64,000 nucleotides of DNA from Gordionus sp. m RMFG-2023 (taxonomy: Eukaryota > Nematomorpha > Gordioida > Chordodea > Parachordodidae), in assembly GCF_954871325.1 (NCBI RefSeq), contig NC_088776.1:61776954-61840953 (forward strand), written 5' to 3'. The notes below the pieces were generated by a model. It saw nothing but the letters and a program-made list of their open reading frames with translations. It did not search any database and was not told the DNA's origin. A program made the translations under genes and the position numbers. Below, one piece after another: positions 1-10,757 of the stretch (the stretch's first letter is position 1; every line of letters starts with the position of its first letter).

Positions 1-1372
1 AAATTTAATCGTTGTTCAATTATGCCAATCAATTAAAGAACTTCGAAATGTTCTAGGAATACTAGAAGAGATTTATGACTATTTTAATGGTGTAAAAAGA
101 TATGAGTGAGGTACTCAAAAAATTTCAGTGTAATGATCTGAAAAAATCGCAACGATTTCTACGCGTCAAGAATACCACTCAGTAATAGTTCCTTATTTAT
201 TTAAATTTTTTTTTTATTTGGCTATCGTCATATAAAGCTATTGTAAATTTTTTTCAACTTTATGATGCCTTGAGGGCAGCTTTAACAAATTTATAGGATT
301 CTGAAGATCCTGCCACTTCCACTATGGCTAATGCTATAGTCTTTAGAATAGAAAAATTTGATTTTATCTTATCACTTTGTGTTTTGGATAAAATATTGTT
401 GATAACAAGTTTGGCTTGTATAAAATTGCAAACCATTTCGAAGGATATAGGGTATGCAATAAATCAAATTCAATTGACAAAATTTTGCTTGATTAATTTA
501 AGAAGTATAATATAAATTATTGTCTAAATTATTTTTTTATCTAATAGATAATAACACTGAATTTTTGGATGTTTTTTCAAAGGCGCAAGATTTTATGAAT
601 TGATTTTGAAAGTTCTAGAATTCAAACATTACAATCCAAAAAGGAAAGGTATATATACTTTAATCATTAAATATAGAAATTTTACTTAGCTTTAAAATAG
701 GTGTGTTTTATGCTGCACTCTATTTAATTATTATGCAGTTTAACGAAAGATTTAATGATGATTCCATGAAATTTTTACATCAAACATCATTTTTTACACC
801 AAAGGGAATGGCAGAAAAATTAATTATTAAAGAAGATATCGAGGATATCTGTGAATTTTACAATTTAAATTCAAGTCAAGTTTTCGAAAAAATGTTGAAG
901 TTTAGAAATATTTATAAGATGGCCAAAATGGGAATGTAATTATTACTCATGACCTAGAGGTTCAAGAATCTAAAGATTTATCAGATTCTGAGAATTGTAA
1001 ATTTTTTATTTAAATTATTTTTACCAATACATTATTTAGCTTCTTCAGATGATGATGATAATTCAGAGACTTACGATTCAGATTGGAAAAACTATTCATT
1101 TATTTTACCTTATCGTTTACTTTTAAATTTTTCTGCTTTCCCTAATTTAAGAATTTTATATAAATATTTATTAACCATTCCCATAACCTCATGTACTGCC
1201 GAGAGAGTTATGAGTAAAATTAAATTAATTAAAACAACAGTACCATGAAAGATTCTTTTCTCAATAATTTAACCATATCAATGAAAAAATTTTTATTTAA
1301 ACAATTAAATACTGATGAAATTATAAATTCTTTCGCTTTCTCTTCCCCTAATTTATCTAAATTATTAATTTA
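1..1372 (+). pseudogene. Decayed hAT DNA transposase (C-terminal two thirds)
   Basis: Seen: a run of separate reading-frame pieces on the plus strand resembling the DUF4371/zinc-finger-MYM-like group of hAT transposases in the right order. Near 1-110 there is an Ile/Leu-rich helix. Near 225-512 comes the segment with TSTMANAIVFRIEKFDFIL, where the family has the catalytic-domain helices. Near 700-939 is the QFNERFNDDS segment, and near 1040-1372 the C-terminal dimerisation region with FPNLRILYKYLLTIPITS followed by CTAERVMSKIKLIKT. The last part changes frame at about 1244, after which the rest of the dimerisation helix continues to a stop at 1372. Several stops and frame changes make it non-functional. 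The 5' part lies outside the window and no clear 3' terminal repeat is seen. Inference: an old autonomous hAT copy. Confident on family, not on exact ends. Confidence 0.8.
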
Positions 1373-2048
1373 AAAATAATATTTATAAAGTTATATTTTT
1401 TGCATTATATTTATATTATATATTAAAAATTGTTGCAATAAAAATTATTTTTGAAATTTATGGGTGTCATAATTATCATTTTTTCGAAAGGGGGGGGGGT
1501 ACCTTTCAAGGCGGTACTGTTCGTGGGGGTATTCTGCTTCATTCGCTCAAAAAGTGTAGGGTCACTGTACCACCTTATAAAAATTTGGAACAAAATGCTC
1601 ATGCACCTGCCCTTCTCTATAACTCATAGAGAAGCTGTCCATTTATCATTAGCCACAAAAGCCCTCAATGTACTCATGGGAAAGGATAGAGTAGGCCATT
1701 ATAAATACTTCTTAAGAATAATTTGTAAAATATAAATGAATTTATAAATCAGTTATGCAATTATTTCTTTTTAAAATTTGATCCTTTTTATCGATTTAAT
1801 AATTAAAATTATATAAAGTTATTATATTCCCATATAAACTGCATATATGATATATTTAAAAAAATATATAAATAAATAAATAAAAGATTTTTTTAAATGG
1901 TCATCCTCTTCCAAACGAACTCAAATTTTAGTAATATATTTGAGTGTTGTTTAGTAAATATATGCTTTTTATTGACTCAGTATTATTTAGCAATATTATT
2001 TTCAAATACATTCGTTCATTTCTAGATCATCATGTTAAAAAAAAATTG
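1373..2048. other. Intergenic gap upstream of NAGK
   Basis: Holds an AATAAA at about 1438 that could belong to the hAT remnant, a run of ten G near 1491-1500, and a 94-codon open frame at 1451-1735 with no family resemblance I recognise. The 1530-1700 part is less AT-rich than its surroundings. The NAGK promoter should lie near the 3' side of this gap, but no specific element can be supported. Confidence 0.4.
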
Positions 2049-5000
2049 ATGTCAGAAGCTAAAACGTGCTTACTAATTGGAGGAATAGAGGGGTAATAAT
2101 TAATTTAATATTTAATTATTTACAATATTAAAACTATAAAACCTAAAATTAGACTGTTAATGCTTCCTATGATGATAATTATAAAATGCCTATAATATTA
2201 AAGTTTATTTAATTTTTTATATTGCCTTTATTATTTAATACCTATTAATTTTAAATTTAAGCTATATTAAGACACAATATATATATTATATTTTAAGGGG
2301 ATCGACTCAGTCTACATGTATTATAATAAATCAGAATGGTGAAGTGTTGTCTAAAGTCATTGGCCCTTCAACCAATCCTTGGGTTAGTTCAAAGACATTT
2401 TTTGACACATATAATTAAGACAAAGCTATGTGATTATTCAAATATAGCTCATATAGGATAATGATTTAAATATTTAATATTAAATAATGATTTTTCAATA
2501 CACTTTTTTTTAAAAAAACTATCTATAAATATATTTTTAAAACTAAATAATGCGATAAAACAAACCCATTTAAAAATTAATTCTAAGTGTCAAATAGCTA
2601 AGAATGCTAATGAAAGTTCAAGTAGAAAGAATTAATCATCAAGGTCCCCCCTTTTTGCTTTTATATTAACCACCATATCTTCTTACTACCGATCACTGTA
2701 TTGACACATTAAAAGTAAATAGCCTTTTTGATATGATCTGAATGTTGAACTAAAAATTGCTACAACTAAAACACAAATAAATAAATCAACAATACTTCAA
2801 AAATTGCTTAACAATGTAAACACCTTTGCTCTCTGGGTGCATCGTTCCCTTTCCTATGGTCACATTTATATTTATTAGGGCTGTGCTGATCCACATATTT
2901 TTCACCGATCTGATCCAATATTGCTTCAAAGCCGATCCAATATTTATACTGATTTTTAATCACACCCATTTGAACCAATGTAATTAAGAAATCAATATTT
3001 TTTATGCAAAAAATCGAATTATGAATTTAATTTAATTTTTTTATTTCTACAATTAAGACTATAATAAAAAAAATATATATTTAATAATATATCCATTATG
3101 TTGGTATGAATTATAAAATTTTAATATTTAATATATAAAATTATAATACATTAGATTTTTTTAATAAATATGAGAGCCTCCAGATTTTCTGGGAATAAGC
3201 TTCTACGATATGGACTATCTATATCTCCTGCAGTACTGAAGGCAGACTCAGATGATTCCACAGATAACGCATTTTGCAAAATTATCTTTGCCTTTTGTAA
3301 AATATTTCCATAATTCAGATACCATATTTAAAAAAATTCTTTTATTTAAAGTATAAATTAAAAATTGGCGTTATTTAAAAAGATTTAAAATAAATAAAAC
3401 TTTGGGTGTTCCTCTCTATTTTTATAAAAAAAAACTTTTAAAATACTATAAATCTATTTTAAAAAAGAAATTAAATTTTAAAAAATTATTTAGAAAATAT
3501 TATAATGCAAAATAAATATACATAACATAAAATAAAATAACAAAAAAAGAAAAGTAAAAAATCGTTTACAGGTATCCGCCCGATGCGATATTTCCGGGAA
3601 ACGCTAAATATCGATACCGATCCGATATTTAATATCGGCACAGCCCTAATATTTATAATTCTCAAGCACTTCATTTATCCTTACCTATAAGTCTACATTA
3701 TTTTACTATTTTAAAATATATTTTCAAAGATACCACCGGTAGGATCCAACCAAATATGCAAATTAATTGGGGTAGGGGGGGGATATTGGGGCTAGTGGCC
3801 GATTTCTAACTAACTATTTAATTATTGTGCTTGCACAAAGGTTTGAACATCTATTAACAAAGTCTCGATGCTTAGACAACATTTTTCTGGCCAAAATATT
3901 GAGTTAGCCTCCAATTTACCCTTTTAACAACACCAGTGCTGACCTTCGTTTAAGGTATATAAAAAAAAAATTTCCCACAAATTCAAAATTATTTATCATA
4001 GTGTTGTTAAACGGCTCGTTTTGAGCCGATTTTTAAAAACAGCTGACTCAATATTTTAGCCAAAAAATATCGCCTACGCCTCGAGATTTGACTAATAGAT
4101 GTCCTAACCTTGGTTCCTTCTATAAACAAAATGTTCAGGCTCGCGTAATATTATTCTAGATGAAATATTGAGTTAGCCATTTTTAAAAATCGGCCTCAAA
4201 ACGAACCAATAACAACCCTGCACGTGACATTTCATCATGTGTAAAAATGATTTTATTTATTAATAAATTAGAAATTTTAAAAAAAATTTGAATGGGGGAA
4301 AATCTTTATTTATTTTAAAAATATATTATAAAATAATTTAAAAAAAACGATTCATTTTATTTTTAAAATTAAAAATATATATAGAAATAAAATTAATATT
4401 AAAATTAACATATCAAATATAAAATAAAATAAAACAATATTATATAAAAACGGAGGTGGAACTACAAGTTCCCAAAAAACATGAGTAATTATATTTTAAA
4501 ATAGTGATTTGAAGGTTTTGTTTGAAATAATAAGGAAAAAGGATTAAATATGATATGATATAGGTTTAGTATGTGATTAAATAATATTGTTAGTCCTTTA
4601 TAGATTAATAATATTGAAACATATGTCTTTGTCCGAAGGAGACAAAATTTTAACTATTAAATAATTCATTAACAATATTTATTTCGTATTTTTACATTAT
4701 TTTATTATATAATCAATATTGTCTTTTTGTAATTATGATATTTTTTAAAATTCGATCATTAAGTATTTGCATTTTCAGGGCATCATGCATTTATTTATAT
4801 TAAATATTAAATAAAATAGTTTTCACGCAACTGTATTGTTCTATCTCCATTTTAAATTGTGGTTAAAATTAAGATTCTCATATTTCATATGGAACGTCAC
4901 GTGCATCGAACCTGTTTCTATGTGTCTAATCTGAATAAAGAGACACTTGATGAGAGATGTAAAAAAAATATATACATTTTTGTTCTGATCATAGATCAAT

Positions 5001-8000
5001 CCTTTTTAATTCACCCAACCTCTCAACCTTCTATTCACATTCCGATAAAGATTTTATATTATGAACAAAAACGAATAGTTTTTTTTTTTAATTTAATGCG
5101 CCATTTTTTTTTACTTCCATTTTTTGGTATTAAGCTGTCTAAAAATCTAAATCAGTTTGAATCAATGACATATATAATACCCAGACTGACGATTCATTCA
5201 TTAAAATTTATTTTTAAGCGTCGTTAAAAGCTAATCAGCTGGAACCGCCATTTTGGTAACCCTTATGATAATTGTATCTTGATGATCCGGTAATTATTTA
5301 ATAAAGTTTGCATCAGATATAGGAATAAATTAGGCTCTCGTTTAAAATTTTAAATAATGACTACTGTAACCAAGATGGCGTCCCCAGCTGATTTGCATTG
5401 ATGTACACCTTTAATGAATGAATTGTCAGTCTAGGTATTATATATCATTGGTTTGAATATTAAATCCGATATTTGTAACCTAAATCAATGATTGATAATT
5501 AGGGATTAATCCCTGTTCATTATAAAATTTAAAATTTCTTCTTTTTATTTTATTCGAAATACTAATCCATTTCTAGTTTTGGAGGTGGTTTAGCTAGTAA
5601 ATACACAAAAAAAAGAGGATTTAAAATAATCGATTTATTTGATTAAATCACGAATTTATTTTTTTTTGGTTTAAATCAAATTTTACTACGTAAATGTAAA
5701 ATTTTAGTGGTTGAGAGAATTTATTAATTAATATAAATACTAATTACATAACCATTAAATAAGAAATTAAAATAATATAAAAAGATTAAAAATTAAGTTC
5801 GTAAAATCATGATCATTTTCTTTATTCCCTATTATATATATACTTTTCTTTCCTATTCATTTGCATCGTCTTTACTCGAATAATCTAATAAATCTTTTCG
5901 TTTTTTCTGTCAAACAATCGATTTGAATATTACTTCTTTTTTCTCTAATTTAATTCCAAGTAATTTACATATTACAAACAGTAAATAAAGGATAGCTTTT
6001 AAATATATATGCTATGAAATGAATGAAAATGGGAAGGTTATTCATAAGTAGTGTTGTAAAACGGCTCATTTTGGGCCCATTTTTAAAACGGCTAACTCAA
6101 GATTTCATCTAGCATATCATTGCGCAAGCCTGAAGATTTTGTTTGTAGAAGGAAAAGGACATTTATTAGCGAAATCTTGAGGTTTAGGCAACATTTTTCT
6201 GGCTAAAATATTGAGTTAGCCTTTTCATAAGAAAACGCATTTCCTTTCTTTCCCGAAAATATATTGCAATCATGTTTGGAAATAACCTACCTTATGAATT
6301 TCACATAATTTTGTCATGAAAACTTTTGATCTTAAATATAATTTATATAATGTTTCTACCATTGATTTTTTTTGTATATATTATAAATTATAAGTGGCTC
6401 AAAAATTATCGGTAAAATTATTTAAAATTCATAAAGGATGTAATACATTTCCATATATATATAAGAATGCATCATTTCGAGAAAAAAAAATATATACAAG
6501 GCCATAACAATTCCTAAATAAATTTTTGCAATTTTTATTATATAGCTTCTATACTAGGTTATCATTTATTTTTTTGAGATATTTATCTTTTGTATTGATC
6601 GCCCACTTTATTTCGGAAATATCTTGAATAGTCCTTAGTTTGGAAGGCTTATCGCGTGATAATAGCCCGAAAAGGGATTTAGATACTTTGTTGTATCGGA
6701 TTAGCGAAAATCGATCAATTATCTATTATAATTCGAAATGGATAAGCGTACAATATTAATCCCCCCCATTATAATTTCGGGATTAAACCCCGAGTATTAT
6801 ACAAAATCATTTTATTTTTTAGGTAATTAGACGTAAGCAATTAAGCAAGGCTTACGCGTTAAAATAGAAGTAAAAAGGGGGAGATTTATATATATAAAAA
6901 AATGTTTTCTAACAATTATTTTAAAATACAAAAAACTAATCTAAATCTTGATGCCAACCTTAATTAGGCCACGAAAGATCGAATCGAATGATTATAATAT
7001 TCATTTTTATACGAATCAATAATTTTTTGTACAGCTCTTCCAAATACAAGCTTTTTTTTAAAAAAATATTCATTAACCCCTTCTCCGTTTCCGCCTATTT
7101 AACATTGCGCCAAAACTGAATAACCCTTTAAACCGGAACTGATGAAGGTATTGCAGTGTTGTACGCGATCCGCGTCACGCCGATTTTCACTCCACCCTTT
7201 ATATTAGCGGCGGCGCGGCGAATTTTTTTTTTCCACTACCTCTTTAAAGAAAACGATTTTCGATTTTTCTTAACTCAAAGTTTTTTTTTTTTAAATCAAA
7301 TTATTTTGAGAACCTTTGAAATAATGTTTATTTTTTTTTTCTAATACAAAATATGATACATTAAATTACTTTCATAAAAATTATAGTTATTTGCAGAGTT
7401 GTTAAAAGATACTTTTTAAATGGATCTAGATACAGATACCACATTTTTATATCTAGATCCTTTAACAACTCTGGTTATTTATATATAAAACATATTTTGT
7501 TTGGATTGGATAGTGTTGTTATATTACCTGACTTTGACCATCTCTCTTGTGACTTGGTCAAACTTTTTAGCCTACAAAAATGTAAGCCTCCAAGTTAAGT
7601 CTCAGCTTGAAGATTGATTGGAATATTTTTGGTTAAAAATTCACTGTTTTATAGTTGACTAAAGTTAGTTAGTTTAACAACAACACTACATAAAATTATA
7701 GTTATTTACGTATAAAACATATTTTGTTTGGATTGACATTTTAATAGTTATATATTATTTGTTGCTTTCTGCTAAAATAAGTCTAAATAATATTTCAAAA
7801 AGACAATTGTAATAAAATGTCGAAGAATGGTTTATAAGAGATGAATTTTGATGATTATTATTTTTTAGTCAAAATAAAATTGATTTAAATCAAATCGATT
7901 TCAATTAAGTATGTGTATTATAAAAAATGTGTATTTTTCAAAAAAAAACAGCTATTTAAAAGTGACGATGACTGGGCAAAAGTTATTAAAGATCTAGTGG

Positions 8001-10757
8001 ATAGTTGTAAAAAGTCTCTGATTTGTTCTAGTCAAGAATTCGAAGGTTCCCGTGTCACCTTGGATACCCTGGTACGTTTCACCCCCATTGAAACTCTTAT
8101 TTTGTTTGTTTTTTTGGAAAAATCATTTAAAAAAAGATATAATCATTATTTGTCATTGGTTGCCATCTTAATACATTTTTGATTACCAACAAAAGTAAAT
8201 GGGGCTTAATTAAAAAAAATTTATTAAACGATACCAAATAGGGCATAAGTATGAGCGGTTCGGAGGCTGATCATGTGACAAAACTCGAACGATTATTGAT
8301 GGATTCTTACGACGAATCGGAAATGGCCAAGCATGTATCCATAAATCACGACACAGACGGCTCCATTTTTACGGCTTCTAACGAAGGTTTTTTTTTTATA
8401 TGAAAGCAAAAATAAATAAATAAAAGAGAAAAAGAATAAAGAAAGTTAAAATACAATAGAATAGAATTAGAGTATAAAAAAGAAATAATAAATATTATTT
8501 AAAAACAATGTAAAGGTGGGATCGTGCTTATAGGAGGAACCGGTTCGGCAGCTCAGTTATACTATCCGCCCGAAGCCGGTTTAGTCGGTGATTTAGACAA
8601 ATTTAGGATAGGAGGGTGGGGCTACCTGCTAGGAGACGAAGGATCGGGTAATGAATAAATTGTTTGGGATTTTTTTCCTTATTCCTTACTTATTGACCAT
8701 CATTTCATTCATTCATTTTAATAAAATTAGCGTATTGGGTGTCTCTCAAAGCCATCAAAACTATTTACAATCATAATGATAAACTAGTCACCTGCTTTTA
8801 CTCCACCCAAAAAGTGGAAACGTTGATGAACCATTACTTTAAAGTAAATCGCATTTAAATGCGTATATAAATATATAGGAATTAAGATAGGAAAAGAAAT
8901 GAAGAAAGATAGAAAAGAATATAAAAAAAACGACTTGAAAAAAAAAATAGATTTAAGTTACTTTTTTTTAAATGAAAAATATTAGATACAACATCCGGAT
9001 GACATATTAAAATACTTTTACAAAAATTTTGACAAATCTTTCGTGGCCAAATTTTGCTTGGAAATTGTGAGAGGTAATTTTTTTTTTAAAAAATAAATAA
9101 AAATTATTTTAATTTTCTTCCATTTTGTTTTTTTTTCAAGGCGCCAATAACCGTGACCCTTTGTGTCTCCATTTGTTAAAAAACGCGGGTAAAGAATTAG
9201 CCAAGCACGTTCTCGCTCTTTTGAGGAAAGCCGATTTGGTACGCGTTATGCACTATAATACGGAATTCGAGATCAGTCATCTGCAGCGGGCCTAATTTTT
9301 CGAGCCCGGCTCGACCCGATTTTTTTTAAGAAATTTGTTCGCCCGATCCGGTCCCGAACGATGTTTGTCCGAACCCGACCCGAAATAATAATTATTTGTC
9401 CGCCCGATCCGGTCCCGAACGATAGTTGTCCGAACCCGACCCGAAAAAATAATTATTTGTCCGCCCGATCCGGTCCCGAACGATATTTGTCGGAACCCGA
9501 CCCGAAATAATAATTATTTGTCCGCCCGATCCGGTCCCGAACGATGTTTGTCCGAACCCGACCCGAAATTATAATTATTTGTCCGCCCGATCCGGTCCCG
9601 AACGATGTTTGTCGGAACCCGACCCGAAATAATAATTATTTGTCAGCCCGGCCCGACCCTAATTTATTTAATTAATTTAAAAATTTAATATTTTTTTTCG
9701 AGATTAAACCATATTTTTGATCAGATTTTATCTAAAAAAATTTTACCTTCACGATAAAATCACTAATTTCTTTTTTTTTAAAAAAAATATATTGTCAATT
9801 TTATCATTCTTCAACAATTTTTCGGGCAACTGAATTTTAAATCTTGGAAAAGTTCTTTCTAGTGTATTTTTTGAACATTTCACAATATCTATATTTTAAA
9901 TTGTCGTATTTTTTGGAATTATTCGTTGAAAAATATTAAATTTATAAGCGCAAAAATTATTATATATATATGTCTCATTTTAACAAAATATATTTTCGAT
10001 CAAGCGCCGATTCGGTAAACAGCCCGAAATTAAGGTTATTTGCGTTGGTTCCATGTGGAACAATTGGGAATATATGAAGGAAGGTTATTTATTATTTATT
10101 AAAATAGGATTGATTTAAATTAAAGACGATTGATCGGCTTAAGAATAATATCGAAAATTTTTCGGAATTTTGTGAATGACAGTTGTGGTTCTGATGGGTA
10201 AGATACGGAATGAGGCGTAACAGTAGGTAATTCAATTCCCGTCTGGATCTCTTTAAAATGTTTATGATTTGTTTGATGTTAAAATAATGATTTAGAAGAT
10301 AATGATATGTATTGTAAGAATGAAAACTTTCTATTTTGATTGACAACTGGAACACATTTTATTTGAAGTTGTTTTCTAACCCACGTGGGCAAATTTAGAT
10401 TTATTTTTCTTACCCCGGGTAAGGAAGTTTTGATATAATAATTTTAAATTACTTCTAGGATTGATCGAAACTTTGAACACCTTCACTCATCCCACACCAA
10501 AAGAGAATCCTGATCTCGTGAAAGCAGACGAAAATGGTCTAGATTTTAATCACTCGGATATTAATGATGCTAATAATGGTAAATTGAAAAATGGCATCGA
10601 TTCTGATCCCCTATCACTTCCGGTGTTGTCATTTTTTTGCCTCCGAGAAACGGCCGCCATTGGAGCGGCTTATTCGTCCGCATTGTCCCGTCTTAACCGT
10701 AAAATTCCCATCGATTATGCCAAAACAACGCAATTTTTATACACGCACTATTTCTGA
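2049..10757 (+). CDS. NAGK: N-acetyl-D-glucosamine kinase (10 exons, complete)
   Basis: Phosphorylates N-acetylglucosamine with ATP in the cytosol (amino-sugar salvage; BadF/BadG/ROK-like ASKHA kinase). Coding exons: 2049-2092, 2298-2382, 7952-8071, 8242-8386, 8516-8647, 8731-8843, 8986-9073, 9141-9238, 10005-10083, 10459-10757. All junctions have GT/AG and matching phases; they sum to 400 codons plus stop. Landmarks: N-terminal phosphate loop GGIEGGSTQST; STNPWLF matching the human sugar-contacting STNHWLIG; GISMSG; NHDTDGS, with the Asp equivalent to the human catalytic Asp107; GGTGS; GGWGYLLGDEGSAYW; CVGSMWNNWE; and the C-terminal RETAAIGAAYSSAL. The start Met lies nine residues before the phosphate loop. 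Human NAGK is 344 residues. The extra length is mainly a polar Asn/Asp/Lys-rich insertion in the last exon (about 10485-10610). Introns 2 and 8 are enlarged by transposons. The weakest point is the acceptor at 10003-10004. Confidence 0.93.
2876..3648 (-). mobile_element. hAT-type element, ends TAGGGCTGTGC, with transposase remnant
   Basis: Terminal inverted repeats TAGGGCTGTGC are flanked by a perfect 8-bp target duplication ATATTTAT (2868-2875 and 3649-3656). On the minus strand, about 3310-3165, a hAT C-terminal dimerisation piece can be read (SSESAFSTAGDI, then SLFPENLEALIF), the usual BED-finger hAT signature. The rest is AT-rich and non-coding. It lies inside NAGK intron 2. The ends and target duplication are well preserved although the coding part is a stub, so it was probably moved in trans. 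Confidence 0.85.
3832..3938. mobile_element. Fragment of TAGTGTTGTT miniature family
   Basis: The right half matches the 3999-4220 and 6049-6223 elements (internal CTCGATGCTTAGACAACATT, then ATTGAGTTAGCC) and ends AACAACACCAGTG. No left terminal repeat or target duplication is visible, so it is a truncated copy. Confidence 0.5.
3999..4220. mobile_element. Palindromic miniature element, TAGTGTTGTT family
   Basis: Long imperfect inverted repeats: the left arm begins TAGTGTTGTTAAACGGCTCG and the right arm, read in reverse complement, begins CAGGGTTGTTATTGGTTCG; both continue into GCTRACTCAATATTT. The arms enclose a short centre. The palindromic structure and hAT-like ends suggest a non-autonomous hAT-type element. 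No clean target duplication was found. Located in NAGK intron 2. Confidence 0.65.
5163..5450. mobile_element. Palindromic hAT-type MITE, ends CAATGACATATAATACC
   Basis: A 288-bp palindromic element. The left end CAATGACATATATAATACC and the right end, in reverse complement CAATGATATATAATACC, continue as inverted repeats for about 40 bp (GACTGACRATTCATTCATT). Perfect 8-bp target duplication GTTTGAAT at 5155-5162 and 5451-5458. The interior contains CAGCTGGNNCGCC and CCATTTTGGTAACC, also found in the copies at 13763 and 60136. Confidence 0.85.
6049..6223. mobile_element. TAGTGTTGTT-family element lacking its right terminal repeat
   Basis: The left end TAGTGTTGTAAAACGGCTC is family-typical. The sequence runs through the family interior (AGATTTTGTTTGTAGAAGG, then AAATATTGAGTTAGCC) and stops before the expected right terminal repeat. 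Even so, a perfect 8-bp repeat TTCATAAG lies directly outside both ends (6041-6048 and 6224-6231). It looks like an insertion of an already truncated end. Confidence 0.7.
7394..7473. mobile_element. Very short hAT-type MITE, ends CAGAGTTGTTAAAAGATAC
   Basis: An 80-bp near-hairpin: left CAGAGTTGTTAAAAGATAC, right in reverse complement CAGAGTTGTTAAAGGATC. The flanks GTTATTTG and GTTATTTA are an 8-bp target duplication with one mismatch. The same family occurs at 37260 and 54783. Confidence 0.85.
7511..7690. mobile_element. TAGTGTTGTT-end miniature element
   Basis: Ends TAGTGTTGTTATATTACC and, in reverse complement, TAGTGTTGTTGTTAAACTAA. The interior differs from the other copies of this end type. 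It is bounded by the 47-bp direct duplication and shows no 8-bp target duplication. Confidence 0.6.
9239..10004 (+). other. NAGK intron 8 with GC-rich element
   Basis: Phase-0 intron between ALLRKADL and RRFGKQPEI. It contains the TAGTGATCTGCA-family copy and its 61-bp array. The rest (about 9670-10000) is plain AT-rich sequence. The acceptor CAAG/CGC at 10001-10007 lacks a strong pyrimidine tract. A rival acceptor 15 nt downstream (CAG/CCC) keeps the frame and would remove five residues. Confidence 0.6.
9274..9670 (-). mobile_element. GC-rich hAT-type MITE copy with internal 61-bp tandem array
   Basis: Begins CAGTCATCTGCAGCGGGCC, a degenerate form of the end TAGTGATCTGCATCGGGCC seen in the complete copies at 27748 and 38248, followed by the shared CTAATTTTTCGAGCCCGG. 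Five units of 61 bp then follow, starting at 9341, 9402, 9463, 9524 and 9585, each with GCCCGATCCGGTCCCGAACG and GAACCCGACCCGAAA. A sixth partial unit starts at 9646. The other terminus is not recognisable. Confidence 0.7.

Larger units (their letters stand above)
7373..7740. repeat. About 47-bp direct duplication flanking two elements
   Basis: The sequence CATAAAATTATAGTTATTT, then a short stretch, then ATAAAACATATTTTGTTTGG occurs at about 7373-7510 and again at about 7690-7736. The first copy is split by the 80-bp element at 7394-7473; the second preserves the uninterrupted site. Between the copies lies the element at 7511-7690. Confidence 0.75.
2383..7951 (+). other. NAGK intron 2 (5.6 kb), transposon-filled
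   Basis: Intron between codons for Trp (STNPW) and Leu (LFKSDDDW), phase 0. At least six miniature or decayed elements lie in it (listed separately). The remaining parts, 4221-5154, 5459-6040, 6232-7372 and 7737-7951, show no supportable feature. A less AT-rich island at about 7080-7220 holds CpG-rich GGCGGCGCGGCG and is unexplained. Confidence 0.75.

Noticed and set aside
4859-5227. 122-codon open frame in NAGK intron 2
   Set aside because: Runs into the 5163-5450 MITE, is rich in Phe/Ile/Tyr as expected of AT-rich DNA, and shows no family resemblance.
9341-9660. Regular 61-bp repeats considered as a CRISPR-like array
   Set aside because: Units are contiguous without unique spacers and lie in a eukaryotic intron next to a MITE end; it is a minisatellite.
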